A stretch of DNA of 64,000 nt from Flavobacterium hydrophilum (lineage in GTDB: Bacteria; Bacteroidota; Bacteroidia; Flavobacteriales; Flavobacteriaceae), in contig NZ_QJHL01000002.1 in the NCBI RefSeq assembly GCF_003202405.1, forward strand, positions 434,001 to 498,000, given 5' to 3'. The position numbers and the translations under genes are program-made. Below the pieces are notes generated by a model, which saw only the letters and a list, made by a program, of their open reading frames with translations, was not told where the DNA came from and did no database searches. The first letter of the stretch is position 1; every line of letters starts with the position of its first letter. This document shows, one piece after another, positions 25,824 through 34,113 of this stretch.

Positions 25824-26639
25824 ATGAGACAGGAAAAGATAATAACAAAAGAACAGCTTAAGCATATAATAAAAAAATTCAATATCAATGTACAAATTAA
25901 TCATTGTATCATTCTTGAAAACGGTATGATAGATGTTGACGGTAGTGTGAAAATTACCAATACATCGCTAAAAAAACTACCACTTCGGTTTCGGAAAGTA
26001 AATGGTGATTTTTATTGCCATGCAAACAAATTAGAAATGTTAAAAGGTGTGCCCGATTCTGTTACCGGTGATTTTAATTGTTCCAATAATCAATTAACAT
26101 CCTTGAATGGTGCACCTGGTTTTGTAGGACGTGATTTTGCCTGCCATGAAAATTTATTAACATCTTTAAAAGGATGCCCACAACATATTAAAGGAAATTT
26201 TAATGCATTCTTGAACCAAATTACAACACTAAATGGATCGCCGCAAATAATCGAGGGAAATTGTTCTCTGTTTAAAAATCGATTGATTTCATTAGAATCC
26301 GGCCCTAAATATGTTGGGGGATCATTACATGTGACTGGAAACCTACTACGCAATTTAGTCGGGATACCCAGTTACATCGGAAATACTGTGTCAATAGATA
26401 GTGGAATCTCAGTTGACATGGGAAATAAAAGCTGCAATGTGCAAAGAGTTACAATTGAAATACAAAATAAACGAAATAAAACAGATCTATCTTCACCACA
26501 TTTATTGATCGAAAAACATAGGAACTTGCTGCATATCGTTTTTCGATATATGAATTACTTAGATATTTTCACTAACGGCAATTTTAACCAAGCAAATTTT
26601 GAAGATATCATATATGATATTAAATCTGGTTTGCGTTAA
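25824..26639 (+). CDS. LRR-like repeat protein
   Basis: 271 aa from the ATG at 25824 (MRQEKIITKEQL). Residues about 50-190 hold six or seven units of about 21 residues with pattern L-x-x-L-x-G-x-P-x-x-[VI]-x-G-x-F-x-[CA]-x-x-N, for example LTSLNGAPGFVGRDFACHEN. This repeat type occurs in phage and mobile-element proteins and should fold into a short beta solenoid. The last about 60 residues end in a NFEDIIYDIKSGL motif shared with the next gene. Function unknown; 14 bases separate it from its paralogue. Confidence 0.7.
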   Translation: MRQEKIITKEQLKHIIKKFNINVQINHCIILENGMIDVDGSVKITNTSLKKLPLRFRKVNGDFYCHANKLEMLKGVPDSVTGDFNCSNNQLTSLNGAPGFVGRDFACHENLLTSLKGCPQHIKGNFNAFLNQITTLNGSPQIIEGNCSLFKNRLISLESGPKYVGGSLHVTGNLLRNLVGIPSYIGNTVSIDSGISVDMGNKSCNVQRVTIEIQNKRNKTDLSSPHLLIEKHRNLLHIVFRYMNYLDIFTNGNFNQANFEDIIYDIKSGLR

Positions 26640-26653
26640 AATAATTATAGCAT

Positions 26654-27235
26654 ATGGATTTAGCATACGTTTTTCCGGATGATTTATTAGCAGAACAAAA
26701 TGATGTTCACACAATTATACGTGACCATTGGTTAGTGCTTAATTATACGGTAAATAAGGACAAAAGTGTAAATGTCCAAGGCGATGTCAGATTTCCGGAT
26801 TTCGCATCTTTTTTAACAAAACTACCACTACAGTTCAATAAGGTCTCAGGTAATTTTGATATTTCTACCTTAGTTAACCTGACGACTTTGAAAGGTTCCC
26901 CTGTTGAAGTTGGTGGTGTTTTTAATTGTTCCTATACTAACATAAATTCATTACAACATGCCCCTAAAAAAGCTTCAAAATTAATATTCGACAATAATCT
27001 TCGATCATTATCCACTGGCAATTTAAACTGTAATTTTGATGAAGTTTCTATTCTATTTGTGAATAGTGATCCAGTTGACGGCCTTCCAAGCATGATCATA
27101 AAGTACAGTGACTTCTTGCCAACAATTGTAAAGTATCAAAGCTATTTTGATGTGTGGGGTGATAATAATAAGGATCCATTTAACCAAGATGGATTCGCAG
27201 AATTAATTACAGAAATAAGTGAGGGTTTAAAATAA
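26654..27235 (+). CDS. Paralogue of the preceding LRR-like protein
   Basis: 193 aa. It shares the start region (KSVNVQGDVRF, LTKLPLQFNKVSGNFD), two to three of the repeat units and the C-terminal block (DGFAELITEISEGLK, compare NFEDIIYDIKSGLR) with its neighbour, but has fewer repeats. The pair is co-directional and tightly spaced. Unknown function. Confidence 0.68.
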   Translation: MDLAYVFPDDLLAEQNDVHTIIRDHWLVLNYTVNKDKSVNVQGDVRFPDFASFLTKLPLQFNKVSGNFDISTLVNLTTLKGSPVEVGGVFNCSYTNINSLQHAPKKASKLIFDNNLRSLSTGNLNCNFDEVSILFVNSDPVDGLPSMIIKYSDFLPTIVKYQSYFDVWGDNNKDPFNQDGFAELITEISEGLK

Positions 27236-27699
27236 AGTATTTGTTAAGATGATAAAATTTCAGTTAAAACCGAGTAAGTATTTCTAAAATTTCTAGTACG
27301 CATTTTTTGTGAAGTAAAAAAACCTATTGGAAGATTTTTCCCTTAAAGATTCTCTTTTCTTTAATAACACTGTTATTAGTGTTTAATTCATTGCAGTGAC
27401 ACTAAATATTGAATATTATTATATACTGATAATGTAAAAAAATATACCAAAATATCCAAAAACATCCTTTACCGAAGTCATTTAAAAATTTTAGACATCT
27501 AAATTATTTAAGAAGCCATTACAGGAAAATGGAAATTAAGATTACCTCATTTTTTAAATTTTGATTAAAGGGGAAATTCCTATATTCGTAGAAACAAAAA
27601 TGCAATTTTATGGAACAACGAACAAAATTTAGCACATTAATGCCTATTTATGGTTTATACACCATTAAGGAAAAATAGAAATCTAAAAATACAATTCAT
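27236..27699. other. Gene-free stretch before the cassette region
   Basis: I see no convincing gene. A short hairpin AACACT/AGTGTT lies at about 27366-27384. A possible 22-codon frame (MEQRTKFSTLMPIYGL) starts near 27610. No attC-like arm pair is found here, so the left boundary of the cassette array is not resolved. Confidence 0.4.
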
Positions 27700-28080
27700 A
27701 TGAGTACAGCAATAGTTTTCAATAAAGAAATGCAGAATTATTTCAATTCAAATAATTCATTAGTCGCTGAATTTTTAAGAACAAAATTCAAAGAAAGTCG
27801 TAGAGAAAATTATAATGGTTTCTTTGATGATTTTTTATTTAGCTACGGTATTATTTCCTTTAATTCTGAGCCTATTTTAAATGGAAAAAAATATATTCCT
27901 TCTCTAACTTGCTCAAAAAATAATATCTTCAGAGAGGAAATGGGTGTAACTGAGTTATCTAAAGAGCCCAAAACTTTATTAGAATGTGAAAAGATATTTG
28001 CGCAATATTTTATATCCAGATTTAATGATATAAATTTATCTTACTTCACAAATTGGGATTCTGAAAATAATTATAATTAA
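27700..28080 (+). CDS. Hypothetical protein
   Basis: 126 aa, soluble, not recognised (starts MSTAIVFNKEMQNYF). A normal ATG and coding-like composition support it. It may belong to the first cassette together with the small membrane protein 31 bases downstream, as no recombination element separates them. Confidence 0.55.
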   Translation: MSTAIVFNKEMQNYFNSNNSLVAEFLRTKFKESRRENYNGFFDDFLFSYGIISFNSEPILNGKKYIPSLTCSKNNIFREEMGVTELSKEPKTLLECEKIFAQYFISRFNDINLSYFTNWDSENNYN

Positions 28081-28111
28081 TTCCAAATAACAGAAAATCT
28101 AATATAGTATT

Positions 28112-28405
28112 ATGAACTTACGTCTATTTTTTCTGTTAGTTATTATTGAATCGCTTTGTGTTGTTAGTGGATTTTTTGTACTTATATTATTTTTCTTTCT
28201 TTATTTTGGTTCAGGCGCTGGAGCAAGTTCAGACAAAGCTATATTGACTGAAAATGTGGGGTTTGTAATCCTGTTTTTATTGCCATTGCTTTTTGGAATT
28301 TTTAAAAGCAGAACTTTAACAGAAAAATTAAAAGCCAAAAGTTATTTATACTCAGGCTTGCTCGTAACAATAGTTAGCGGTATATATTTTGGAATTAATA
28401 TGTAA
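28112..28405 (+). CDS. Small membrane protein, three predicted helices
   Basis: 97 aa with hydrophobic segments at about 5-30, 48-66 and 77-95. No known domain. It is followed within 15 bases by the first attC-like element, so it is the last gene of the leftmost cassette. Confidence 0.6.
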   Translation: MNLRLFFLLVIIESLCVVSGFFVLILFFFLYFGSGAGASSDKAILTENVGFVILFLLPLLFGIFKSRTLTEKLKAKSYLYSGLLVTIVSGIYFGINM

Positions 28406-28417
28406 CAGGACAGCCCT

Positions 28418-28551
28418 ACTGCTAACACACGCTACAGCAATTTGGATATTTGGCTTAATGGAAAAATTGGTTTGTATTTGAAAATTTAACAAATCCGAAA
28501 ATAGGGCTTAATTTAATCCAAACTGCTTGTAGCGCGAGAACGTTATAGGGC
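28418..28551 (+). repeat. attC-like element 1
   Basis: Starts CTGCTAACAC, ends GAACGTTATAGGGC. Inner arms GCTACAGCAATTTGGA (28431-28446) and TCCAAACTGCTTGTAGC (28517-28533) pair with one extra base and one mismatch. The last ten bases GTTATAGGGC (28542-28551) start cassette 1. Confidence 0.75.
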
Positions 28552-28574
28552 ACTTAACCGCAGAAAACCGGAAT

Positions 28575-29600
28575 ATGACATATTTAATGATTGATACCTG
28601 TGTTTGGTTAGACTTGGCCAAAACATCAAAATACGAAAAGTTAGTAAACTTATTAGACCAACTTGTAGAAGATTGGGAAGTTTCGTTAATAATTCCAGAA
28701 ATAGTATTGTCAGAATTCCAAAATAACAAAGACAGAATTGTTTCAGATGCAGGCAAGAATTTATCAAGTTACTTTGAAAAAGTTAGAGATATAATCTTTG
28801 ATTTTGGCGAAGAGAAAAATAAAAAAATTATTATGGCTCATCTAGATGAATTTACAAGCAAAATTCCCAATTACGGAGAATCAGTTTTAAATTCGTTGCA
28901 AAAAATTGAAAAATTATTCTCTCAAGCAGAAATTATTAAAACTACAGATGAAATTTTATTGAAAGCTTCAAAAAGAGCACTTCACAAAAAAGCTCCTTTT
29001 CATTTATCAAAAAATAGTATTGGCGATGCAATAATTATTGAATCATATATTGAGTACATAATCCAAAATGAACCTCAGGACTGTAAATTTATGTTTGTTA
29101 CACATAATAAAAATGATTTTAGTTTAACAAACGGTAATCATAAAATCCCTCATAAAGATATTGCAGATTTCTTCGATTCAACTAAATCTTTTTATTTCAT
29201 CAATTTAATTGATGCATTAAATGAAATAAATGCTGAATTAGTTCTTAATATACAAGAAGATAATTATTGGAAATCAGAACCACGAAATCTTACTGAAATT
29301 TCAGAAGTGAGTAACGAATTAGAAAGAAAAATTTGGTATAACAGACATCAAATCTTGGCAAATAAAATTAAAACAGGGAAAGTAAAGATTATTGATATTA
29401 AAGATTATAGTAGTCAAAACCATAATACGACTATTGTAGATATAATATGGGAAACTGCGATAAAAGGTGCGAAAACAATAGAAGAAAAATATGGTAAAGA
29501 GAATCTTATTTGGGATGATTTTGAATGGGGAATGATAAATGGTAAATTATCAGCACTTAGATGGGTTTCAGGGGAAGAATGGGACTTTCTGGATACATAA
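28575..29600 (+). CDS. PIN-like domain protein (cassette 1)
   Basis: 341 aa. The N-terminal 200 residues look like a PIN nuclease of the DUF4935 type: MIDTCVWLD with the first Asp, IPEIVLSEF with a Glu, NSIGDAIIIES with the central Asp and FVTHNKNDF near the last acidic position. The C-terminal 130 residues are charged and unrecognised. PIN proteins cut RNA; stand-alone versions act as toxins or in defence. No antitoxin gene shares the cassette. The gene starts 32 bases after the cassette boundary. Confidence 0.7.
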   Translation: MTYLMIDTCVWLDLAKTSKYEKLVNLLDQLVEDWEVSLIIPEIVLSEFQNNKDRIVSDAGKNLSSYFEKVRDIIFDFGEEKNKKIIMAHLDEFTSKIPNYGESVLNSLQKIEKLFSQAEIIKTTDEILLKASKRALHKKAPFHLSKNSIGDAIIIESYIEYIIQNEPQDCKFMFVTHNKNDFSLTNGNHKIPHKDIADFFDSTKSFYFINLIDALNEINAELVLNIQEDNYWKSEPRNLTEISEVSNELERKIWYNRHQILANKIKTGKVKIIDIKDYSSQNHNTTIVDIIWETAIKGAKTIEEKYGKENLIWDDFEWGMINGKLSALRWVSGEEWDFLDT

Positions 29601-29602
29601 AC

Positions 29603-29731
29603 GCCCTATAACACACGTCTCATGCAATTTGCCAATTTAGTGAAATTACCGTTTTAATTCTTATTTTAGTTTAGCTGAAATACTCGTCTTCGTACGTCGC
29701 AAACGGCGCAAGGCTCGAGAACGTTAGTGGC
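29603..29731 (+). repeat. attC-like element 2
   Basis: Outer left arm GCCCTATAAC (29603-29612) is the exact complement of GTTATAGGGC at the start of the same cassette (28542-28551). It ends GAGAACGTTAGTGGC. The inner arms are more diverged than in the other elements. Confidence 0.72.
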
Positions 29732-29775
29732 AAGGCAGAGAAGCTATTGTGTATACGAGCAACTAAAAATTAATT

Positions 29776-29985
29776 ATGGAGTATAGTTTTACAGTGCCTA
29801 ATCATAAAGAGCATTTCACAGTGCAAATTGATGGGTTTATATATCAATGTGGATATAGATTTAAAACAGAAAGAACCACAGCAGGAATTAAGTATTCTTG
29901 TCAGTTCAATAATGAAGAAACCAAAAATGAATTTGACAAAGGGTTAAGCGACAAGGTTCCTGAACTTTGGCAAAATGAACAGTAA
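29776..29985 (+). CDS. Small hypothetical protein (cassette 2, first gene)
   Basis: 69 aa, soluble. It shares an N-terminal pattern with the next gene (Y-x-F/L-TVP, then F near 14-17), so the two may be distant paralogues. No known domain. It starts 52 bases after the cassette boundary. Confidence 0.55.
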   Translation: MEYSFTVPNHKEHFTVQIDGFIYQCGYRFKTERTTAGIKYSCQFNNEETKNEFDKGLSDKVPELWQNEQ

Positions 29986-30043
29986 AATTAACCCTATTTA
30001 ATGTTGTTTTTTTACCTTTATACTTGAAATAAATCAAAACATC

Positions 30044-30262
30044 ATGAAAGATTATCAACTAACGGTACCTCACGAATTCGAGGCGTTTCACTTGGGAATT
30101 GAATTAACTATTATGGATATACAAGATAATTCAGAACCGATATTTACAACCAAAGAAACAAAAGACGCGACAATTTACTTTATTCCATTTGAGGAAGAAG
30201 ACAAAATGTATGCTTTTGATAAGGAAATTAGAGCAAGTATGCCATATCTTTTTAAATCTTAG
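30044..30262 (+). CDS. Small hypothetical protein (cassette 2, second gene)
   Basis: 72 aa, acidic (EEEDK), starting MKDYQLTVPHEFEAF. It probably forms a unit with the 69-aa protein, since both lie in one cassette. A TACTTG-rich stretch upstream (about 30022) is not a clear promoter. Function unknown. Confidence 0.55.
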   Translation: MKDYQLTVPHEFEAFHLGIELTIMDIQDNSEPIFTTKETKDATIYFIPFEEEDKMYAFDKEIRASMPYLFKS

Positions 30263-30305
30263 CTTGGATTAAAAAGAGTACAACTGACTATTTAAGATAT
30301 GCCCA

Positions 30306-30436
30306 GCCGCTAACATGCATTACAAGATATTTGGGCATTTGGCTAAATTTAAAGATGGTTTTTATTTGGAAAACTTTTGCATATTGGAAAAACTCGCCTC
30401 TTTAATCCCATATCTTGTAGCGCAGGACGTTGACAG
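30306..30436 (+). repeat. attC-like element 3
   Basis: Left arm GCCGCTAAC (30306-30314) pairs with GTTAGTGGC at the cassette start (29723-29731), 8 of 9 plus one G-T pair. Inner arms TTACAAGATATTTGGG and CCCATATCTTGTAG. Ends GGACGTTGACAG. Confidence 0.74.
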
Positions 30437-30469
30437 TAATGTTCCCTCAGAAAAGACCTAAACATAAAT

Positions 30470-31177
30470 ATGAAAAACCACCTTGAAATTAAATTTGAAA
30501 TAGCAAATTTTGAATTAGAGGAAATTGAAAATTGGTTAAAGGAAGAATTACTAACTTCAAATAATGGCTTTTATCATAATTGGAATTTAATAGCGAAAGC
30601 GTATTCCGAAAACAAAATTGTAATTATAAAAAATGAAATCAACGTAATTGGATTTTTAATTTGGTGTGATTTTAATATGTATGCTGAAATAGATATTTTT
30701 GAAATCAAGCGAGAATTTAGAAAAAAAGGAATTGGGAAATATTTTTTTAATGAAGTTTCAACCTTTTTTAAAAACCATAATTTCTCTGCAATAAAACTTT
30801 TTTGCGAACCACAAGAATCTGAAAAATTTTGGATAAAAATGGAATTTATAAAATTTCCAAAAATTGGATATTCTATTTCTGACCTTACTTATTTCAAACC
30901 ATTAATTGAAATAAATGAGCCAACAATTGAAATTGATGAAAATAATAAATTGGAACTTTGGGATTTAGAACCTTACCAAATAAAAGATACTAAACCAAAA
31001 TGGATTTGGAGCATAAATTCGGAAAAATTTCTTCCAATATTAAATCCTTGTAACTCAGATTGGAATATTCGTTGGACAAAAAACGGTAAAGTAATTAGAG
31101 AAAATAAAGTAAAACGTTTTTCAAATACAGAAATTGAATTTGGAAATTTTCTTTTTGTGGAAGAACTAACTGAATAA
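30470..31177 (+). CDS. GNAT-family N-acetyltransferase (cassette 3)
   Basis: 235 aa. The acetyl-CoA loop is visible as EFRKKGIGKYFFNEV (Arg-x-x-Gly-x-Gly/Ala near residue 87). It is preceded by a central strand NVIGFLIWCDF and followed by KLFCEPQESEKFWIKMEF, the usual GNAT end. A C-terminal extension of about 95 residues is unrecognised. It would transfer an acetyl group to an amine; the substrate is unknown. Some GNATs in cassettes confer resistance or act as toxins, but nothing here decides that. Confidence 0.72.
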   Translation: MKNHLEIKFEIANFELEEIENWLKEELLTSNNGFYHNWNLIAKAYSENKIVIIKNEINVIGFLIWCDFNMYAEIDIFEIKREFRKKGIGKYFFNEVSTFFKNHNFSAIKLFCEPQESEKFWIKMEFIKFPKIGYSISDLTYFKPLIEINEPTIEIDENNKLELWDLEPYQIKDTKPKWIWSINSEKFLPILNPCNSDWNIRWTKNGKVIRENKVKRFSNTEIEFGNFLFVEELTE

Positions 31178-31182
31178 AAAAC

Positions 31183-31322
31183 ACTGCCGCTAACTGCCGT
31201 TTAGCGAGATTGGGGTTTTAGGTTTAATGGAAAGTTAGTGTTGTATTTGAGAAATTTGTGTTTAACCGAAAAATCTCGCATCTTTATTCCCCACCCTCGC
31301 CAAGCACCAGAACGTTACATGC
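31183..31322 (+). repeat. attC-like element 4
   Basis: Left arm ACTGCCGCTAAC (31183-31194) pairs only partly with GTTGACAGT at the cassette start (30429-30437): AAC and ACTG match, with extra bases between. Inner arms GCGAGATTGGGG and CCCCACCCTCGC. Ends CAGAACGTTACATGC. Confidence 0.68.
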
Positions 31323-31340
31323 AATGCTATAATAGAAAGT

Positions 31341-31805
31341 ATGGAAAATAAATTTAAAATTCGACATGCAATATTAAAGTCCCTTCATGAGAAAAGGTCA
31401 GAAGGGACTAGTCCAAATACTATACATGTTTCAGAAATTGCTCGAACTTGGTTAGAATTAGTAGAAACCGTGGATTTTTCAGAAAATAAAATCGTTGAGC
31501 AAATTAAATATCTAGAAAATCAAAAAGATATATATACACAGGAAGAAGACTATTATATATTTTATTACGCAATTACCGATATTGGCATTGCTTCTTTTTA
31601 TGATCAAAAATATCTTGATGAAGGAAAAAAAAGATCAAGAGAAAAATACCATGACATAATTAGAAATTGGTCAGTCACCATACTTTTGATATTAGCTATC
31701 CTGACCTTCACAATCAACGCATATGTAACGATCAAAAGAAATTCAGAAATAGAAAATTTAGAAAGTAAATTGAAAATCATTTCAAATCAAATTAATCGGA
31801 AGTAA
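31341..31805 (+). CDS. Small membrane protein with winged-helix-like N-terminus (cassette 4)
   Basis: 154 aa. Residues 1-90 are helical with a short hairpin (QEEDYYIFYYAIT), like a winged helix. A single transmembrane segment follows (SVTILLILAILTFTINAYV, about 112-130), then a charged coiled-coil-like tail. It begins 27 bases after the cassette boundary. Not a named family that I know. Confidence 0.58.
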   Translation: MENKFKIRHAILKSLHEKRSEGTSPNTIHVSEIARTWLELVETVDFSENKIVEQIKYLENQKDIYTQEEDYYIFYYAITDIGIASFYDQKYLDEGKKRSREKYHDIIRNWSVTILLILAILTFTINAYVTIKRNSEIENLESKLKIISNQINRK

Positions 31806-31813
31806 AAAGCAAC

Positions 31814-31950
31814 GCAGGTAAAAGCCATTTGGCGATATTGGGATTTTAAGTTTAATTTAAAGATGGTTTTGTACTTGGAAAATTTGTGCTTAACCGAAAA
31901 ATCTCGCATGTTTATTCCCCAAACTCACCAAGTACCAGAACGTTAGCTGT
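31814..31950 (+). repeat. attC-like element 5
   Basis: Left arm GCAGGTAAA (31814-31822) matches the complement of GTTACATGC at the cassette start in 7 of 9 positions. Its middle (TTGGAAAATTTGTGCTTAACC) is close to element 4. Ends CCAGAACGTTAGCTGT. Confidence 0.68.
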
Positions 31951-31970
31951 TATTAATACAAATATATCGT

Positions 31971-33050
31971 ATGAAAGAAAATTATCAATTTGATCGAATA
32001 GAATTATCACAATCGAATATGTATAATAATATTCGAGGAAGTAAACCAATTGGTGATACTACATTCGAAGGATATTTTAAGTGTAAACTTGTTCACGGTG
32101 AAATGTTTTCAGTGATTGTTCCAGATTTAATTTACATAATGGATGATGATAAAACATTTTCTTGGTTTCAGCATTATTCATTCTTGCCAAACCATTTAAA
32201 TAAATTTAGTGAAGAAGAGATTTTTGGCACTATAAATATAGATATTGCTTGGGGACATACATTGAGAATTACAATTTCTCACGAAAATCATATTGAAAAC
32301 TTCCAAGACCATTCCAATCTTTTTAAATGTATAATAAAAGGTCCAAAAAATCTTCTAGAATACTCGACCGGGAAAGGAGAAATAATTAATAACAAGCCTT
32401 TTATTAAACTCTATCATCACACAACCGACGAAATTAAAGAATTGATTGAGAAATCAAGTTATTATTTAGGTTCCCTTTGGAATTATCAAGGAACTAAAAA
32501 AATTCAAAGTTTATGTTTTGTTTATTTTACAAGTTTAGATTCAATTAAACAAGAACAAGATTTAGTGCAAATAGCAATGGCAAGTGAGGGAGAATTATAT
32601 TTAATCAAAGATATTAGTCAAGAAATTGTACCAATAAAAGTTTACCGAGAAAATACTCTTAATAGAAAAGCCAGTATAAATCAATTAATTGATAGTACAA
32701 TAATTATGAGTAATCCTATTTTAATGCATACTCAAGATGATTTAAGTTATGTATTTTATGAGCGAAGTAATCCTTTTATTTATCGTGTTGCTCTTAATTC
32801 AGAAAAAACGCTACCTTTTAAAAATGGAATTATTTTTAGAACTGAAGATGTTTCAACTAGTGACCATATTATCTTGGGTGATGCTACAACGGAAATAGGA
32901 CTAGTTGCAATATTTGATGAAGAGAACACAAAACAGATATTTAAAATAGAACCATTTTACAATTCAAAAACCAATATTTTAAAATTTTGGTTTGATAATA
33001 CTAATCGCGATTTATATACAGAAAAGAAAATTACTAAACCGAAATTTTAA
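31971..33050 (+). CDS. Unknown protein, possible ADP-ribosyltransferase-like core (cassette 5)
   Basis: 359 aa. The central part reads KLYHHTTDEIKELIEKSSYY followed by LGSLWNYQGTKKI and CFVYFTSLDSI. A conserved H-x-T, a helix, a Ser/Gly turn and a Y-F-T strand are typical of RNA- or protein-modifying ART-like folds, but I cannot confirm the fold. N-terminal residues 1-130 and the last 120 are beta-rich and unrecognised. The gene starts 28 bases after the boundary. Confidence 0.5.
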   Translation: MKENYQFDRIELSQSNMYNNIRGSKPIGDTTFEGYFKCKLVHGEMFSVIVPDLIYIMDDDKTFSWFQHYSFLPNHLNKFSEEEIFGTINIDIAWGHTLRITISHENHIENFQDHSNLFKCIIKGPKNLLEYSTGKGEIINNKPFIKLYHHTTDEIKELIEKSSYYLGSLWNYQGTKKIQSLCFVYFTSLDSIKQEQDLVQIAMASEGELYLIKDISQEIVPIKVYRENTLNRKASINQLIDSTIIMSNPILMHTQDDLSYVFYERSNPFIYRVALNSEKTLPFKNGIIFRTEDVSTSDHIILGDATTEIGLVAIFDEENTKQIFKIEPFYNSKTNILKFWFDNTNRDLYTEKKITKPKF

Positions 33051-33052
33051 CA

Positions 33053-33150
33053 ATAGCTTACAGCTACTACAACGGATTGAGCAATAGGCTTAATTAACAA
33101 TGGGCTAAATTAGTCCCAAATCCTCTGTAGTATTTAGAACGTTAGCAGAT
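33053..33150 (+). repeat. attC-like element 6 (short)
   Basis: Left arm ATAGCTTAC (33053-33061) pairs with GTTAGCTGT at the cassette start, 7 of 9 plus one G-T pair. Inner arms CTACTACAACGGATT and AATCCTCTGTAG. Ends TTTAGAACGTTAGCAGAT. About 40 nt shorter than the others. Confidence 0.72.
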
Positions 33151-33155
33151 ATATT

Positions 33156-33953
33156 ATGACAAATAAACAGAAAAAGATGCTATTAGATTTGAAATCTAAA
33201 AAAGAAGAAATTTTTCAAATTGATCATCCTTTTGATGTACTTATTCATTCTGTATTGAACACAATTAATCTAAATGAACTTATCCAAATTTATATAGATG
33301 ATAGTTTAATTGAAGTAAAATCATCTATTTATTCCAATATTGAAAAAAGACTAAATACTATTGATAATACCGAAAAAATATATGAAGATTTGAAATTCAT
33401 TTTAGAAAACGGAGTTGAATATTATAAATCACAAAGGACTAGAAAAGTTTTAGAAATTCTTTTAATTAAACTTGATGATGATTATAAATATGATTACTTC
33501 AATACTTTTTTTTACTCAAAATATTCAAATGATAAAAAGTCAGCAGTTAAATATATCAAATACGCAAAAAAGGATGTTGCAAAAGAATTATTAAAAGAAT
33601 ACTTAAGTTCCGGGAATGCGGTATTTCTTCTACCTTTATTAGATAAAAAAAACTTGGAGTTTCTTGCAGAAAATATTACAGAAATTTGGTACACGGAACC
33701 TTCATTCTTTTATAAAAAACGGCTTATTGAACTTTTATCGCAGACAAAATTTAAGAATCTTGAATTTATAGAAAATGAAGAAATTGACTTATATATCCTG
33801 GCCTGTCTAATTAGTAAAAAAATAAAACCGAAGCATGCGTTGAAATTATTGAGTAAAGTCCCAGAGAGCAAAAGGCATTTTAGCATTTTTAATTTAAGTA
33901 AAGAATTAGATTACAAATTCATAGAGTGCGAAATGAAAAAATACATCTGCTAA
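33156..33953 (+). CDS. Helical-repeat hypothetical protein (cassette 6)
   Basis: 265 aa, almost all predicted helix with HEAT-like spacing (for example VAKELLKEYLSSGNAVFLLP, then KKNLEFLAENITEIW). No catalytic motif seen. It starts only 15 bases after the cassette boundary. Its TAA stop (33951-33953) lies inside the outer left arm of element 7, so gene and recombination site overlap. Confidence 0.6.
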   Translation: MTNKQKKMLLDLKSKKEEIFQIDHPFDVLIHSVLNTINLNELIQIYIDDSLIEVKSSIYSNIEKRLNTIDNTEKIYEDLKFILENGVEYYKSQRTRKVLEILLIKLDDDYKYDYFNTFFYSKYSNDKKSAVKYIKYAKKDVAKELLKEYLSSGNAVFLLPLLDKKNLEFLAENITEIWYTEPSFFYKKRLIELLSQTKFKNLEFIENEEIDLYILACLISKKIKPKHALKLLSKVPESKRHFSIFNLSKELDYKFIECEMKKYIC

Positions 33954-34083
33954 CAGATACCACAATGGATTTGGGTATTTGGCTTAATGGGAAGTAAGTT
34001 TTGTATTTGCGATGATTTGGCAAATCCGAAAAATGGGCTTAATTTAGTTCCAAGCCCGCTGTAGTGCCAGAACGTGCCTAATT
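33945..34083 (+). repeat. attC-like element 7
   Basis: Left arm ATCTGCTAAC (33945-33954) is the exact complement of GTTAGCAGAT at the cassette start (33141-33150). Inner arms CCACAATGGATTTGGG and CCAAGCCCGCTGTAG. Ends CCAGAACGTGCCTA, a variant of the usual AACGTT. Confidence 0.77.
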
Positions 34084-34113
34084 ATTAAAAACTTCTTAAA
34101 AGAAACAAATTCT

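Noticed and set aside
27236..27699. An attI-like site or zeroth attC element ahead of the first cassette
   Set aside because: I found no AACGTT end or arms complementary to the left arm of element 1.
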